NCBI RefSeq assembly: GCF_000150955.2
Contig: NC_011671.1
Coordinates: forward strand, 930,001-994,000
Origin: Phaeodactylum tricornutum CCAP 1055/1
Taxonomy: Eukaryota > Bacillariophyta > Bacillariophyceae > Surirellales > Neidiaceae
Direction of reading: 5' to 3'
Length of the DNA stretch: 64,000 nucleotides
The position numbers and the translations under genes are program-made. Shown one piece after another: positions 54,573 to 64,000 of this stretch (position 1 is the stretch's first letter; each line of letters begins with the position of its first letter). The notes beneath the pieces are model-generated. The model was not told where the DNA came from. It saw only the letters and a list, made by a program, of their open reading frames with translations, and did not search any database.

Positions 54573-56000
54573 ATGAACCGAGATTTGCCCTCCGAGCCTG
54601 TCCCATCGGTATCCTTGCTAGTTGGCCGAACTATTGGTAGTCGCATCAACCTCTTGCCGGAAGATTTCAAACCTGGAATAGACGACGTGATTTGTGGAAG
54701 GGGGAAGAAATGTTACAGTCACATTGGAAATGAGCGCTTTCGGCAAAGAGTATTAGGGATGTTAGATAAGTATTCTCAGGCTCGATCAAAATTGGATAAA
54801 TCGAGCGTGCTGAATGATGTTGTCGAGCAAGTGCGGATAGCAAGTCCAAGAGGAGGATTCATTAAACAAGACGAAGCAACTCGTCGCTGGTTTGAAGTTG
54901 GTGATTTTCTCGCAAGAGAGAAGACTTCCCAGACTTTCCGCGACGCTCTACACGAGCACTACAAGTCCAGTAGTGTAGCAAAAAAGAAGCGGAGACAGAA
55001 GGAACAAGCAAAAGTAAGCGAGAAGTTGCAAAGGGGCGGCTTGGCGGATTTCAAGCAACAGGATCCATCTCGCAGCAGCTCGGATTGTAAGTCTTCAGCG
55101 ATATTTTTCAAAATAAAGTAAACAAAATCTCACGCATACTTTCTTTCCGCAGCATACTTGGCGTCGGCGAATGAAGATCAGGCTGCTTTGGGCATCTTGG
55201 CCCGATTACATCAGCTTTCCGAGTTGCGAAAGGAACATGCTAGCTTAGGATTAGCAGCTTCAATGTATCGCCTGTCCAGCCATAACACAAAGGCACACCC
55301 CCGGTTTTCAAATTGTTCATTCCAAAGAGCTTCCCCTGAAACCCAGTCAGGTGGAATTTCGATGCATGCTTCTAGCGAGGAACCATTTAAAAGTCGGTTT
55401 GACGACCGTGGAAATCTTCGCCGAAATGCTCAGCGATCTTTTTCGCTTCCGTCATCTCCACAAACACTTCCTACATATGGTTTTGATCTTGAACTGGATT
55501 GGCTCAGTCACTCTCTTCCAACAGTGCAGTTTCCTCGAAATGAAGCAACAGATGGAATGGAAGCTATACATCACACTTTGCCCCAGCCAAGTTACACCGA
55601 CCATATTTCACTTGCTTCCTGGTCCAACCAACAGGCACTGGTATCACCCCCCAGCTTCCCACATTATGCTTCGTTCGGAAAGCCGAAGTTGTTAGCGAAT
55701 ATTAAGCTTCCTCCAGTAGGAGATGGAATTTCGAAAGACTTGTTGAGTTCGCTGGAGAAGTTAACAGAACCTTCTTTCGGCGATTGCAATCCGTTTGAGC
55801 CTATTCCGCTGACTCCAATTGGAGATTTGAAAAAACCTGACAACCTTGATCAGGCTGCTAAAGTGCAAGGGACTCCGCTGGTGGAAGATCCTATTCTGAC
55901 AGATACATCGCAAACACAAAAAACGTCCTTGGAAAGGAATAGATCGGCATTTTTGAGAAAACAAAAGAGGAGGCAACCATGGGGCGGTGGGCACCAGTAA
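54573..56000 (+). CDS. DUF6824-type protein, copy 1
   Basis: Two exons, 54573..55086 and 55153..56000, encode 453 residues; the 66-bp intron has a GTAAGT donor and CCGCAG acceptor. Residues about 31-130 hold the domain: LPEDFKPGIDDVICGRGKK, HIGNERFRQRVLGMLDKYSQA, GGFIKQDEATRRWFEVGDF and LAREKTSQTFRDALHE. This CGRG/NxRFR domain is very common in diatoms and has no known biochemical role; basic residues and its fold suggest nucleic acid binding, which is inference only. The name DUF6824 is from memory. A basic stretch (KKKRRQKEQ) follows. The long C-terminal part is Ser/Pro/Gln-rich and ends with a short FEPIPLTPIGD motif also found in copy 2. Confidence 0.83.
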
Positions 56001-57658
56001 GCAGTAGATTACTAGGTAGTACGATTCTAAAGGCATACCTGCCTTCTTGTGAAAAGATACAGTGAGTGCGACCAGTGTAGATAAGACTTCCATTTGGGGA
56101 AGAAACCAAGCTTACTCTTATTTGGTTAGAATTGCGTAGGGTTGATTGCTTCTGGTTGGCACAGCACAGCACAAATTGCTACTTTCTCTGGACGACGCGA
56201 ACTACAAAAGGGTGCCGACGAGACTTTTATTTCGTCATCCTTTGGATTTCAGCATGTTTGTCATCGACGTGAATACTGGTGCCGTAGCTGACCATTTGAC
56301 TTATCTTATGATAGCTTACAATCAATGTCAAAATACGACTGAGATATAATTCTCATTAGTATGGCGTTTTCTATTAAAAGAAAAGAGAGGCAAGAGTGCG
56401 TCCTGCTTACTGTGAATGGATCCTGAACAGTTTTGAGACGATCATATTCCAGTTTTATAGGTAGACCCGAATCAATTGGGTACCTAAACCGTTCAGTTTC
56501 GGAATTTACCTTCCAAATCACAATAGAACACGGCTTTGTCGTCTTTTTGGAAGAACACTTTTCAGAAACAGAATTGCGAGCACAAGGACTCACTGGGTTG
56601 CGGAGCCCTCCTACGGGCTATTTTTTTAGTTAGAATCGATACTAACGTTACATGAGAAAAACAGATCCATGAGAAAAACAGATCCATGATACCGTAGAAG
56701 ACTTTGACTGTGAATATGGCTTTTTGGTGTGAGTTGACAGTAAACCTTTTTATTGACTAAACAAAATCTTTTCGAAAGCAAATCGAGGCATCAGTGGAAA
56801 CTCTCACCTAAATACTAGCTTAACCAGCCAAACATATCAAACTTTCTAACCTTCCAGGAAATCACAATCATGGTTAAGATTGGGACCAGACTACTGCTCT
56901 CTATTTTCTCTATGTAGCTCGATATGAAGATGGTGGAGTGGCGGGGGGAGATTGTCGGACAATCTTTTCAAATATTCAATTACATGAACAGCGTAGCCCT
57001 CGAGTACCGTGAAACAAAAAAGAACAGTGACGTTGAGAAGAGAAATTATTTAGAGATTTACTAGCACAATGAAAAAGAAATTGGAAATATGTAACACAGT
57101 GATGGTTATATATATTATATACATCATTTTAGTTTTTTATCAGGTTTTGCATTTCAAGATTTCATAGACAAGAAAACGATTTGTCTTATCAATGATCCTT
57201 ACATAGCCTATGCCGGTTTTTCCGAAAAGGGGGATTATGGCCTTGTTCTGGCGTCCTATCCATGCAGTCTTTGTCTCTGCAGATGTTCCGAAGTCGATCC
57301 ATTTTCGAAACAGAATACAGGAAGAGGCTTCCGGAGGAATAAAGACCAACTGAACAGTGAAATTAATGACCGGAAAGTCATAGACGGATAAATGTCCATT
57401 GAGTACCGTTTCGAGAAGAGGATTGTACTTCTCCCGGACAGACATATGTTCGTGTATTCCGCGGGAAAGCTTCGCCACCTAAAACCTAAAAAAATTGCGG
57501 ATGCATGGACTTCGTTCTGCCTAACCTTCCCCGCGATCAACTCGTGGCTCATCAACATACAAGCTTACACAGGCAGCAAACATTCCCTTCACTTGACCAT
57601 ACGGCTATTGATCGTAAATCCGGGCCATTTTACTGTAAGCGAACCCCGCTTACCGAAG
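56001..57658. other. Spacer between DUF6824 copies
   Basis: About 1.66 kb with no gene supported. It includes an 18-bp duplication (catgagaaaaacagatc, twice, 56651-56687) and an AT-rich stretch. The reading frame of copy 2 stays open upstream to 57392, but this part does not resemble the start of copy 1. Confidence 0.45.
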
Positions 57659-58906
57659 ATGGAGTCTATCCCAAGTGAATCGTTCTTGGATGAGGGGCAG
57701 ATGTCAACAGCAAATAATAAAAGCAGTCTTGCCAAGGGAGAGGCAGCAAAAAATATGCAGCCGCTCCCAGATGACTTCCAACCTGGAGAGAACGATGTTA
57801 TTTGTGGGCGCGGCCGCAATGTTTTCAACCACATTGGTAATGATAGCTTTCGTACGATTGTTGCGGGGTACTTGGATCATTATAATCAAGCTTCAGCCAA
57901 GTTAGAGAAGAGTTTTATCCTCTCAGAGATCGTTACGAAGGTCCGTGAACTCAGCCCGAACGGTGGATTTGTGAAAAAGGATCCCAAATCAGGCCGCTGG
58001 TTTGAAGTAGGTGACTTTCTGGCCCGGGAGAAAACTTCCCAAGCATTCCGCGACGCTCTTCACGACAAGTACAGATCAAGCAACACAGCAAAAAAGCTGA
58101 GGCGCCAAGTCGAACAAATAGACAGGCTGCATTCCTCCCAAAGCGATGAGGAACGAGATTTTATTTCGCAGAACTCGGCTTCCCTCCAATTGGGTGATCT
58201 TGAATCTGTACAATCATCCTTACTTGGAACGGACCTACAGAGAGCGAACGCTTTTTTGGGGGAGAACTTACAGTTAATGCAAGCACGCCGGTCAGCTCGT
58301 TCAGTACTGGACTTTCATGCCAACAACAAGGCTACAGGCCCCCTGAAACAAAACAATTTCAATTGGTCATGCCCTAATCTCGGGAGCAAAAGAAACACAA
58401 CTCCGCTCAATACCGAAGCTTCGATGCAAAATTTCGACTGGGGTACGGCCGGCCAAACGAATACCAAGCCCTCAGCGAGCCTTTTTGCAGATTTGGGTGA
58501 TTTCCCTCCTCTGCCCATCGCTAACGGCATGCTGGCCAACCAGACAGGGGGTTTGCCGGGAAGAAATCAAAACAGTGCATCATTCGCCAACCTTCCTCTC
58601 GGGAACACATCGTTGCTTGCAAATTTTTTGTCGCAATCAATTGCTCCCATCCATGAGAATGCGCCTGTGGAAGGTCCATCGATTCAAGCTCTAATGGGAA
58701 GAGCTTCCAAGTTTGATCCGTTTGACAGCATGCTTTCTCCCGAAGATTCGCAAAAAGAATCACTTAAGTCTTTGGATGATATCATGATCACGCCTATAGG
58801 AGCAGGTAAGGATTCGGACTTGTTTGCTAAACTAGCACTACTCACTGATGAATATAAGGGGGATGGCAATGTTTTTGAGCCGACACCCATCGGAGAGACC
58901 GCATAA
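57659..58906 (+). CDS. DUF6824-type protein, copy 2
   Basis: A single exon. I choose Met 57659 (MESIPSESFLDEG, 415 residues) by comparison with copy 1; the frame is open for 89 more codons upstream. The domain reads LPDDFQPGENDVICGRGRN, NHIGNDSFRTIVAGYLDHYNQA, GGFVKKDPKSGRWFEVGDF and LAREKTSQAFRDALHDKY, with a basic tail (KKLRRQ). Identity with copy 1 inside the domain is high, but the intron of copy 1, which lies after the domain, is missing here. The C-terminal part is Asn/Ser/Leu-rich and ends in GNVFEPTPIGE. The pair probably arose by tandem duplication. Confidence 0.83.
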   Translation: MESIPSESFLDEGQMSTANNKSSLAKGEAAKNMQPLPDDFQPGENDVICGRGRNVFNHIGNDSFRTIVAGYLDHYNQASAKLEKSFILSEIVTKVRELSPNGGFVKKDPKSGRWFEVGDFLAREKTSQAFRDALHDKYRSSNTAKKLRRQVEQIDRLHSSQSDEERDFISQNSASLQLGDLESVQSSLLGTDLQRANAFLGENLQLMQARRSARSVLDFHANNKATGPLKQNNFNWSCPNLGSKRNTTPLNTEASMQNFDWGTAGQTNTKPSASLFADLGDFPPLPIANGMLANQTGGLPGRNQNSASFANLPLGNTSLLANFLSQSIAPIHENAPVEGPSIQALMGRASKFDPFDSMLSPEDSQKESLKSLDDIMITPIGAGKDSDLFAKLALLTDEYKGDGNVFEPTPIGETA

Positions 58907-59113
58907 AGCCAATTCATCTCCCCTGATGTAGATACATGGATGCCTTGCCAGTTTCTTTACTTTTGATTGGCCTTATACACTACTTCATATAATATTTTAT
59001 GGACTGAATGTCAGCGTCATCGACTTTATATATAGGACAGCGAAGGTCTCTCTCATCTTAAAGTTCACTGAATTTGGACGTGCTTTATCTGTCAAGTCGT
59101 TACTCTAGCGTAA

Positions 59114-61315
59114 CTAAAGAATTCCGGAGCATCCTGGAAATGGCATTAAGGAAAAAGCGGCAATTCCCACGGAAACTACCCATGCCCCGAGTCGGAACCT
59201 ACCGACTTCGGTTACTTCATCTCGCACGGGGACTTCAGGTCGGCGCTGAAAGATTCCCACAAACAATCCGAATGCTAGGCCCAAACCAGAACTTCCAGAA
59301 GCCAGGAACGACAACAAAAACATGGCGGTTCCAATGGAGGCGAAGGCGCCCACACGGCCCCCCAGTGCCGCTGTACAGGCGCGTCCGCCATCAATGCGAA
59401 CTATTGGTAACAAGTTCAGGGCAGAAGAAATGAGTCCGACAAACCCAGCGAAGAAAATGGGATGTAGCGGAATAGGTTGAGGCAGGGGCATCATCATAAC
59501 TTTTGGTGCTAGCACGCTCAATAGTATTCCGGTTAGAAGACTGGATTTTAACATAGTGAGAGGAACCGTTGGAAAGGTTGAGATAGTGGCTGCGGACGCA
59601 TTGAGGGTTGCGGAGATACCAAGGCTCATCATGATGATTGACATCAAAATTGCAGCGACAGGTCCGCTCAGGGAAAAATCGAGAAGGGCTTCGCGGGTTG
59701 TAGGAAAGGATTTTAAAGGGGTTACGCAGCCGAACGTACCCAGTTGCGTCGAAGGAACGGTAGTGGGTAATCCTATCTTGATATCACGCTGTTTCGCAAC
59801 AAAGTAATGCGCTAATTCGTGAACAAGTTGTACAGCCACAACCCCGACAAACACTGGGAGGCAGACTCTTAGCACTGACACGTCATTTCGACTGACAATT
59901 GACTCGAAGAAAAATGGATTCAGTGCAAAACAGCTGACAGAGTATGTATAAGTCGTTAATGCGCTCAGTCCAACAGCAAAGCATTTGAGTGCGAATCGTC
60001 TCCAGTCCACACTTTCCGGTCTCGATGGGCCAATGTCTTGTGGGATAGCTAAAATTACCGGTTTAGGTTTCGAATCTCTCACGTCTCTGGTTGGTCGCCA
60101 CTCTGGATCTGGCATGAGGAAGAGCTGAACTCTTTCCGACAGACCTCGTTCATCCATTTTTTGCTGAATCGCTCTGAAGCACTCGGCAGGCAAATTCCGT
60201 GTTTCAGTATGCCCTACAGGCGGTCTTAAATTACCTCGAAAGATCGCAGCGCTTGGTATGGAATCAAACGACGTACAAAAGAAGCGGCTCTCCACTAACA
60301 CTTCATTCTTGATAGCTTTAACGTCCGCGGGGCTGATTCTGGCTCTGGTACGAGTCACGAATTGTAGCAAAGACGATGGTATCCACACTGGTATCAGCGA
60401 AATACGATTCATGACATGTGTGAGGTTTCTAGACTTTCCCAACATTTCCTCCGTTAAAGACGGTAAGCCAAGTGTTCGCCGCATATACTCCTGTACGGTT
60501 TCGTTTGCGTTTAGAACAGCGTCGTTAGCCCCAGCTGCTACTCGCAATTGAAAATTTTCTGCATCTCTGCGATAACGTTCGTTGAGTTGTGATTTTAGCG
60601 TGGACGCTACCCGACCAGACCATCGAGGATGGCGGCTTTCGGAGGGACTGCTCCATGCTTGATCTAAATTCTCCGCGCCACGAATCAAGCAATCAATGTA
60701 AGATTCCAAAATCAACACCTCGGTGTGGTTGGCTCCTTCCCTTGTTTGATGATCGCCGATTTTTAGTTCGGCAGGTGATAAAGTGCTAGATCCTTGCGTC
60801 AACCGATCGTACAAGGCATCCAAAACGAGACAGGCCTGATCGGCTGACCAGCGTTCTTCTCGCATAACGCGCGCCACCGCTTCCGGTGTCAGCGGCCGAT
60901 TCAAGAAGAGCTTATCAACCATATGCATCTTTTCTGATATTTTTTTATTGGCTTTCCGCGATCGAGACTCTTTCAACGCGGCTTCCATGGTCTCGACCTC
61001 CTCCAGCAGACCTCTCGCACGCTGGCGCAAAACTTCGGCTTCTTCAACAGCTTGATTTAAAGTCAACTTTGAGGGCGGCAGAAGCTGCGAGGAATTTACC
61101 TCCGTGCATTTTGTCGATTCAAAGAGAATTGTGTTGGACCGAGCATCTTGTCGATATCGAGCATGCATGGTCCAGCGTTGCGAGCTGGATAGAAGCCGTG
61201 AATCAGAACACCTTTGTATTGTGCTACCCCAAGCACGAAAACCATTGGCTTGTCTCACCACGTAAGCCAGTAGGTATGCTGTTTGTAGGAGGCATTGCAT
61301 GGTTCTTCCTCTCAT
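59114..61315 (-). CDS. EGY-type site-2 metalloprotease, likely plastid
   Basis: A single exon of 733 residues. Zinc motif HELAH at residues 499-503 (M50 HExxH) and LLPIVRIDGGR at 636-645 hold the third ligand; between them VPSTQLGTFGCVTPLKSFPTTREALLDFSLSGP matches the EGY group of plant and algal S2P proteins, intramembrane proteases of the thylakoid or plastid envelope. At least six hydrophobic segments lie after residue 440. The N-terminus (MQCLLQTAYLLAYVVRQANGFRAWG) combines a signal peptide with a Phe after the likely cleavage site, fitting diatom plastid import. A soluble region of about 300 residues with helical and coiled-coil-like sequence (EEAEVLRQRARGLLEEVETMEAAL) comes first. The substrate is not known. 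Confidence 0.86.
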   Translation of the reverse strand: MRGRTMQCLLQTAYLLAYVVRQANGFRAWGSTIQRCSDSRLLSSSQRWTMHARYRQDARSNTILFESTKCTEVNSSQLLPPSKLTLNQAVEEAEVLRQRARGLLEEVETMEAALKESRSRKANKKISEKMHMVDKLFLNRPLTPEAVARVMREERWSADQACLVLDALYDRLTQGSSTLSPAELKIGDHQTREGANHTEVLILESYIDCLIRGAENLDQAWSSPSESRHPRWSGRVASTLKSQLNERYRRDAENFQLRVAAGANDAVLNANETVQEYMRRTLGLPSLTEEMLGKSRNLTHVMNRISLIPVWIPSSLLQFVTRTRARISPADVKAIKNEVLVESRFFCTSFDSIPSAAIFRGNLRPPVGHTETRNLPAECFRAIQQKMDERGLSERVQLFLMPDPEWRPTRDVRDSKPKPVILAIPQDIGPSRPESVDWRRFALKCFAVGLSALTTYTYSVSCFALNPFFFESIVSRNDVSVLRVCLPVFVGVVAVQLVHELAHYFVAKQRDIKIGLPTTVPSTQLGTFGCVTPLKSFPTTREALLDFSLSGPVAAILMSIIMMSLGISATLNASAATISTFPTVPLTMLKSSLLTGILLSVLAPKVMMMPLPQPIPLHPIFFAGFVGLISSALNLLPIVRIDGGRACTAALGGRVGAFASIGTAMFLLSFLASGSSGLGLAFGLFVGIFQRRPEVPVRDEVTEVGRFRLGAWVVSVGIAAFSLMPFPGCSGIL

Positions 61316-61865
61316 GATGAAAAAGGACTTTCAGGATGTGATTAATTTCTTTTGCGTCCGCTGCTAGCTAGATCCCTCTCATTTTGATTTTGGTTCAGGT
61401 TGTCGGCCGCGCTTCCCTGTTTCATTTTCAGGGACACTGCCCTCTCGAACTTGGTTAATTATGAGTTGTCTACTTAATGTCTTTTCATCTTCCGCCTGTC
61501 ACTCTCATTGTTGGTGCTTTCACCGACGTCACGAGCTTTGCCCTGGAAAATCCAAGAATCATATGCAGACAACATCGACCAGCGTGCAAAATTGAACTTT
61601 GTTTGCCAAGTTCAGGTGGACTGTGAGTGTTTGTGTCAATAGAGACAGGGTGTTTGAAAATTGCTCCTGCGGACCATTTATTGTATTGGTAGACCCCAAC
61701 CAATATCCACCAGCGAGAATTCATTTCTTGTGATCTTCGATTCTCAAAAGACGCCAAAATCTGGCGAGGAAAAGTGGACAAGGACTAATGGTCGGCAGAA
61801 ACTTCGCTCTTTTTACAATTAATGAAATACCATTACTCACGAGATTATCTCGCTTCCAGTCAGCG
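61316..61865. other. Divergent intergenic region
   Basis: About 550 bp between the protease gene start and the glycosylase start. Only short frames are seen; both promoters should lie here. Confidence 0.4.
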
Positions 61866-62633
61866 ATGAAAACCCGTCGTCAGTCGACCAAGAGCGACCA
61901 CCCACTTAAAGTCGAGACTGCCAAAACCAAGACTAAACGATCAAAGTCATTGCTTGTGAAAAAGTTGCCTAGCCTAGCAGAATCTGTCCACATACGTACA
62001 GCTGATCCATGGTACAACATCTTCACCAAAGGAGACATCGAGTACAATGCGTACATGGCAACCGAATGGGGTTTTGAAAAGCGAGGAGATAATCTCCTGT
62101 TTGAAAATCTTTCCCTAGAAGGAGCGCAGTCTGGCTTGTCTTGGCTGACAATCTTGCGAAAGCGGGAGGCGTACCGCCGTGTATCCATGGCTTTGAGATA
62201 AACAAGGTGGCCAATATGACACCGAGTGATGTAGATGCGATTGTTCAAACTACCGGCGAGCCCCGTGACTTGGTGGTGCGACACCGGGGCAAAATTGAAG
62301 CAGTCATTAACAATGCGCAAAAGATTATCCAATTGAGGGAATCCGAGGGTGATGGTGCCTTCGATAAATTCATCTGGTCGTTTGTGGCCTGCCGATAAAC
62401 CTATTTTGAATCAATGGAAAGGGAACTTGGCCGATGCGACCACCAAGACAAAGGAAAGCGAAGCACTCAGCAAGGCTTTGAAAAATAGAGGTTTCAAGTT
62501 TGTTGGCCCGACCACTTGCTACGCAATGATGCAGAGCTGCGGTTTGGTTGTTGATCATCCAGTCAATAGCCCGGAGTGGAAGGAAGCTTACCGTCGTCTC
62601 ACGGGGCGCCCTGGGGGATACCAGCTAGCATAG
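61866..62633 (+). pseudogene. 3-methyladenine DNA glycosylase I (Tag-like), frame broken
   Basis: The product matches bacterial-type Tag along its length: NAYMATEWGFEKRGDNLLFENLSLEGAQSGLSWLTILRKREAYRR, then in another frame HGFEINKVANMTPSDV and RHRGKIEAVINNAQKI, then in the first frame KALKNRGFKFVGPTTCYAMMQSCGLVVDH and a TAG at 62631. The first shift falls near 62181-62186, where one base seems missing against the family, and the second near 62384-62394, where one base seems extra; no intron fits either. Tag removes N3-methyladenine from DNA. The family's first zinc ligands (Cys near the start, His of YHDxEWG) are not visible (YMATEWG here). It is either a recent pseudogene, or two sequence errors in a live gene. 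The basic N-terminus (KTKTKRSKSLLVKK) could target the nucleus or mitochondria. Confidence 0.75.
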
Positions 62634-63126
62634 CATTCTCTGATGTCACGAAACGACCAGAGAAGTGCCTAAAGGAAGAGCAAGCTATAGAGAGATAGTT
62701 TTATAAGCTCATCAATTTCATTACAGGAGAGCTCAGTTTTATATTAATATTGCATTTACTGTTAGGCACTCATCTAGGCATCTAGACAAGGGTCGGAGAT
62801 CCCAGAAATACCTCAGCACCCTTTTCAACAGTACAATCAGTGCATATATAGAGAGCGTTATAACGGGAAAATCTATTCCCTTTATGCTGACCGCGACTGT
62901 TAGAGGTACACTAGGTACTGGTTTTCGGAAGGATTCCAGTGTTGTAGACCACTGACGTCACAAAAAGGTGGCGGGGAGAGTTTCCCGCCCTAATAGAGGA
63001 GTGAGCGACGGCGAGGACGCGAGAAAGATACGGACGGGCATAGATTTCGTGGCCTTTCTTCGATCACATTCTCTTCCAAACTTCCTTTCGTACCGTCTAC
63101 CATTTGCACAACACAAGCAATCCGGG
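62634..63126. other. Intergenic, promoter of SDR gene
   Basis: About 0.5 kb without a gene. TGACGTCA at 62952-62959 is a perfect cAMP-response-element-like palindrome of the type bound by bZIP factors. The frame of the SDR gene stays open upstream to 62968 but I prefer the Met at 63127. Confidence 0.45.
62952..62959. promoter_or_regulatory. TGACGTCA palindrome (CRE-like)
   Basis: The perfect 8-bp palindrome lies about 170 bp upstream of the preferred SDR start. Such sites bind bZIP proteins including aureochromes in stramenopiles, known to favour TGACGT. Function here is inferred only. Confidence 0.4.
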
Positions 63127-64000
63127 ATGGTCCACTTTCGCATCGCCACTTATCTTTTCGCATCAGTTTCGACCACCACGCTTGCGTTTGCCCCCTCTTC
63201 TCGCACTGCTTTCGTTCGTCCCTTCCTGGCCACCTCTGCTGTACACAATCAATTTACACTCAGCATGTCTGACTCGGATCGCTATTCCATGCCAGATCAG
63301 CAGGCTCGCTTCGCTCGAGCCAAAAAAGAGAGCAACGAACGCTATCTTGACATTACCACGGTATACGACCCAGCCTTTCTCAAGGGCAAGCGTGTTGCCG
63401 TAACGGGAGCCAACCGAGGCATCGGTCTGGCCTTGGCCAAGGAATTGACTGAAGCTGGAGCCAAACTCGTCGCCATAGTTCGTTCAACTTCGGATGAACT
63501 CGAAAAACTAAATCCTGACGAGCTCATTAAGGGTGTAGACCAGACCAGCAATGAGCTGTGTGTGGACCTCGAACATGCCATAAAAGGTGGCCCCATCGAT
63601 ATTGTGAGTTGGGTGAAGCTTGTGCACTGTCAGGTCTATAGTTGTTTTCTTACGCAGCCATTCTCCTGTTTTTTTAGCTTATCAATAACGCGGGCTATTT
63701 TATGCGCGAAGAAGAAACCTTGGATAATCTAGACTTCAATGAGCAGCTCAAGACGATCGACATCTGCGCCATTGGACCGCTTCGAGTAACTTCCGCGCTT
63801 CTTCGCGCAGGGGCGCTTCTGGACGGGTCCAAGGTGGTCATGATTACCTCCCAGGGCGGTTCTGTCACATGGAGAACTACCCAGAATCCTGACGGTCACG
63901 ATTATGGACACCACATGTCCAAGGCGGCGGCCAACATGATGGCGGCGCTGTTGGCACAAGAAGTCAAAAGCAAAGGTATCGCTGTTGGTATTTTTCATCC
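63127..64000 (+). CDS. Short-chain dehydrogenase, plastid-targeted, 3' end missing
   Basis: Exon 1 63127..63603 and exon 2 from 63678 to beyond the window; the 74-bp intron (GTGAGT...TTTTAG) is phase 0. The N-terminus MVHFRIATYLFASVSTTTLAFAPSSR is a signal peptide followed by LAFAP, a close match to the diatom ASAFAP plastid motif. The SDR fold follows: RVAVTGANRGIGLALAKEL (TGxxxGIG cofactor loop), INNAGYF (NNAG), VVMITSQGGSV (catalytic Ser region) and HDYGHHMSKAAANMMAALL. In the last motif the catalytic Lys of SK is present, but the position four before it, Tyr in the YxxxK rule, is His; a Tyr stands two residues earlier. The shape resembles C-factor/sniffer-like SDRs. The substrate is unknown. 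Confidence 0.86.

Noticed and set aside
57392-57658. 89-codon extension of DUF6824 copy 2
   Set aside because: No similarity to the start of copy 1; MESIPSES at 57659 fits the paralogue length better.
1-64000. tRNA genes, CRISPR arrays or rRNA in the window
   Set aside because: I looked for tRNA arms with GGTTCGAATCC-like boxes, regular short repeats and rRNA cores and saw none; a covariance-model scan would be needed to be sure.

Overview
The window looks like nuclear DNA of a raphid or pennate diatom, most likely Phaeodactylum tricornutum or a close relative; this is inferred, not searched. The signs are small GT-AG introns of about 56-137 bp, tightly packed genes on both strands, two heat-shock-factor genes, two genes of the diatom-expanded 'CGRG' DUF6824 type, several N-termini that look like diatom plastid presequences (signal peptide followed by a Phe-containing motif such as AFAP), and Ty1/copia elements resembling those described from diatoms.

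Region 1 (1-35.4 kb) is ordinary gene space. In order it holds the end of a bS18-type ribosomal protein gene (+), an HSF gene with three exons (-), the dynactin actin-related protein ARP1 (+), an SRPK-type kinase (-), a small unknown spliced gene (+), a secreted beta-helix-like protein (-), a LURP-one-related protein (+), a FGGY sugar kinase (-), an SLC41/MgtE-like transporter with a very long N-terminus (+), an ankyrin and prolyl-4-hydroxylase fusion (-), a THUMP-type RNA methyltransferase with a plastid-like presequence (-), two large unknown proteins (+ and -), a second HSF (+), a small unknown membrane protein (+) and a PLP enzyme of the ACC deaminase / D-cysteine desulfhydrase family (+). 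Many neighbours are convergent with only 55-180 bp between stops, or divergent with short shared upstream regions.

Region 2 (about 35.4-54 kb) is a nest of transposable elements with no host gene seen. An old, broken copia element on the minus strand (about 36158-49565) has been entered by a solo LTR of a second family (36335-37210), by unassigned DNA, by a TA-flanked DNA transposon with 17-bp inverted ends (38631-39958), by a complete-looking young copia element (41441-49083, apparently identical 680-bp LTRs, 5-bp target duplication AAATG), and by the 5' part of a third copia family (from 49566). To the right, a copy of the second LTR family (52572-53978) contains a solo LTR of the young family (52896-53574, target duplication TCCTA). 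Three observations stand out. The polyprotein frame of the young element runs into its own LTR, and a related peptide is encoded at the same place in the second LTR family. Two unrelated LTRs are followed by the same 15 bases, which match the complement of a tRNA-Asn anticodon arm, suggesting half-tRNA priming. A chromodomain-like segment lies between integrase and reverse transcriptase.

Region 3 (54.5-64 kb) returns to genes: two adjacent DUF6824 paralogues (+), an EGY-type plastid site-2 protease (-), a 3-methyladenine DNA glycosylase I gene whose reading frame is broken twice (+), and the start of a plastid-targeted short-chain dehydrogenase (+) that runs off the window and has His where the family has its catalytic Tyr.
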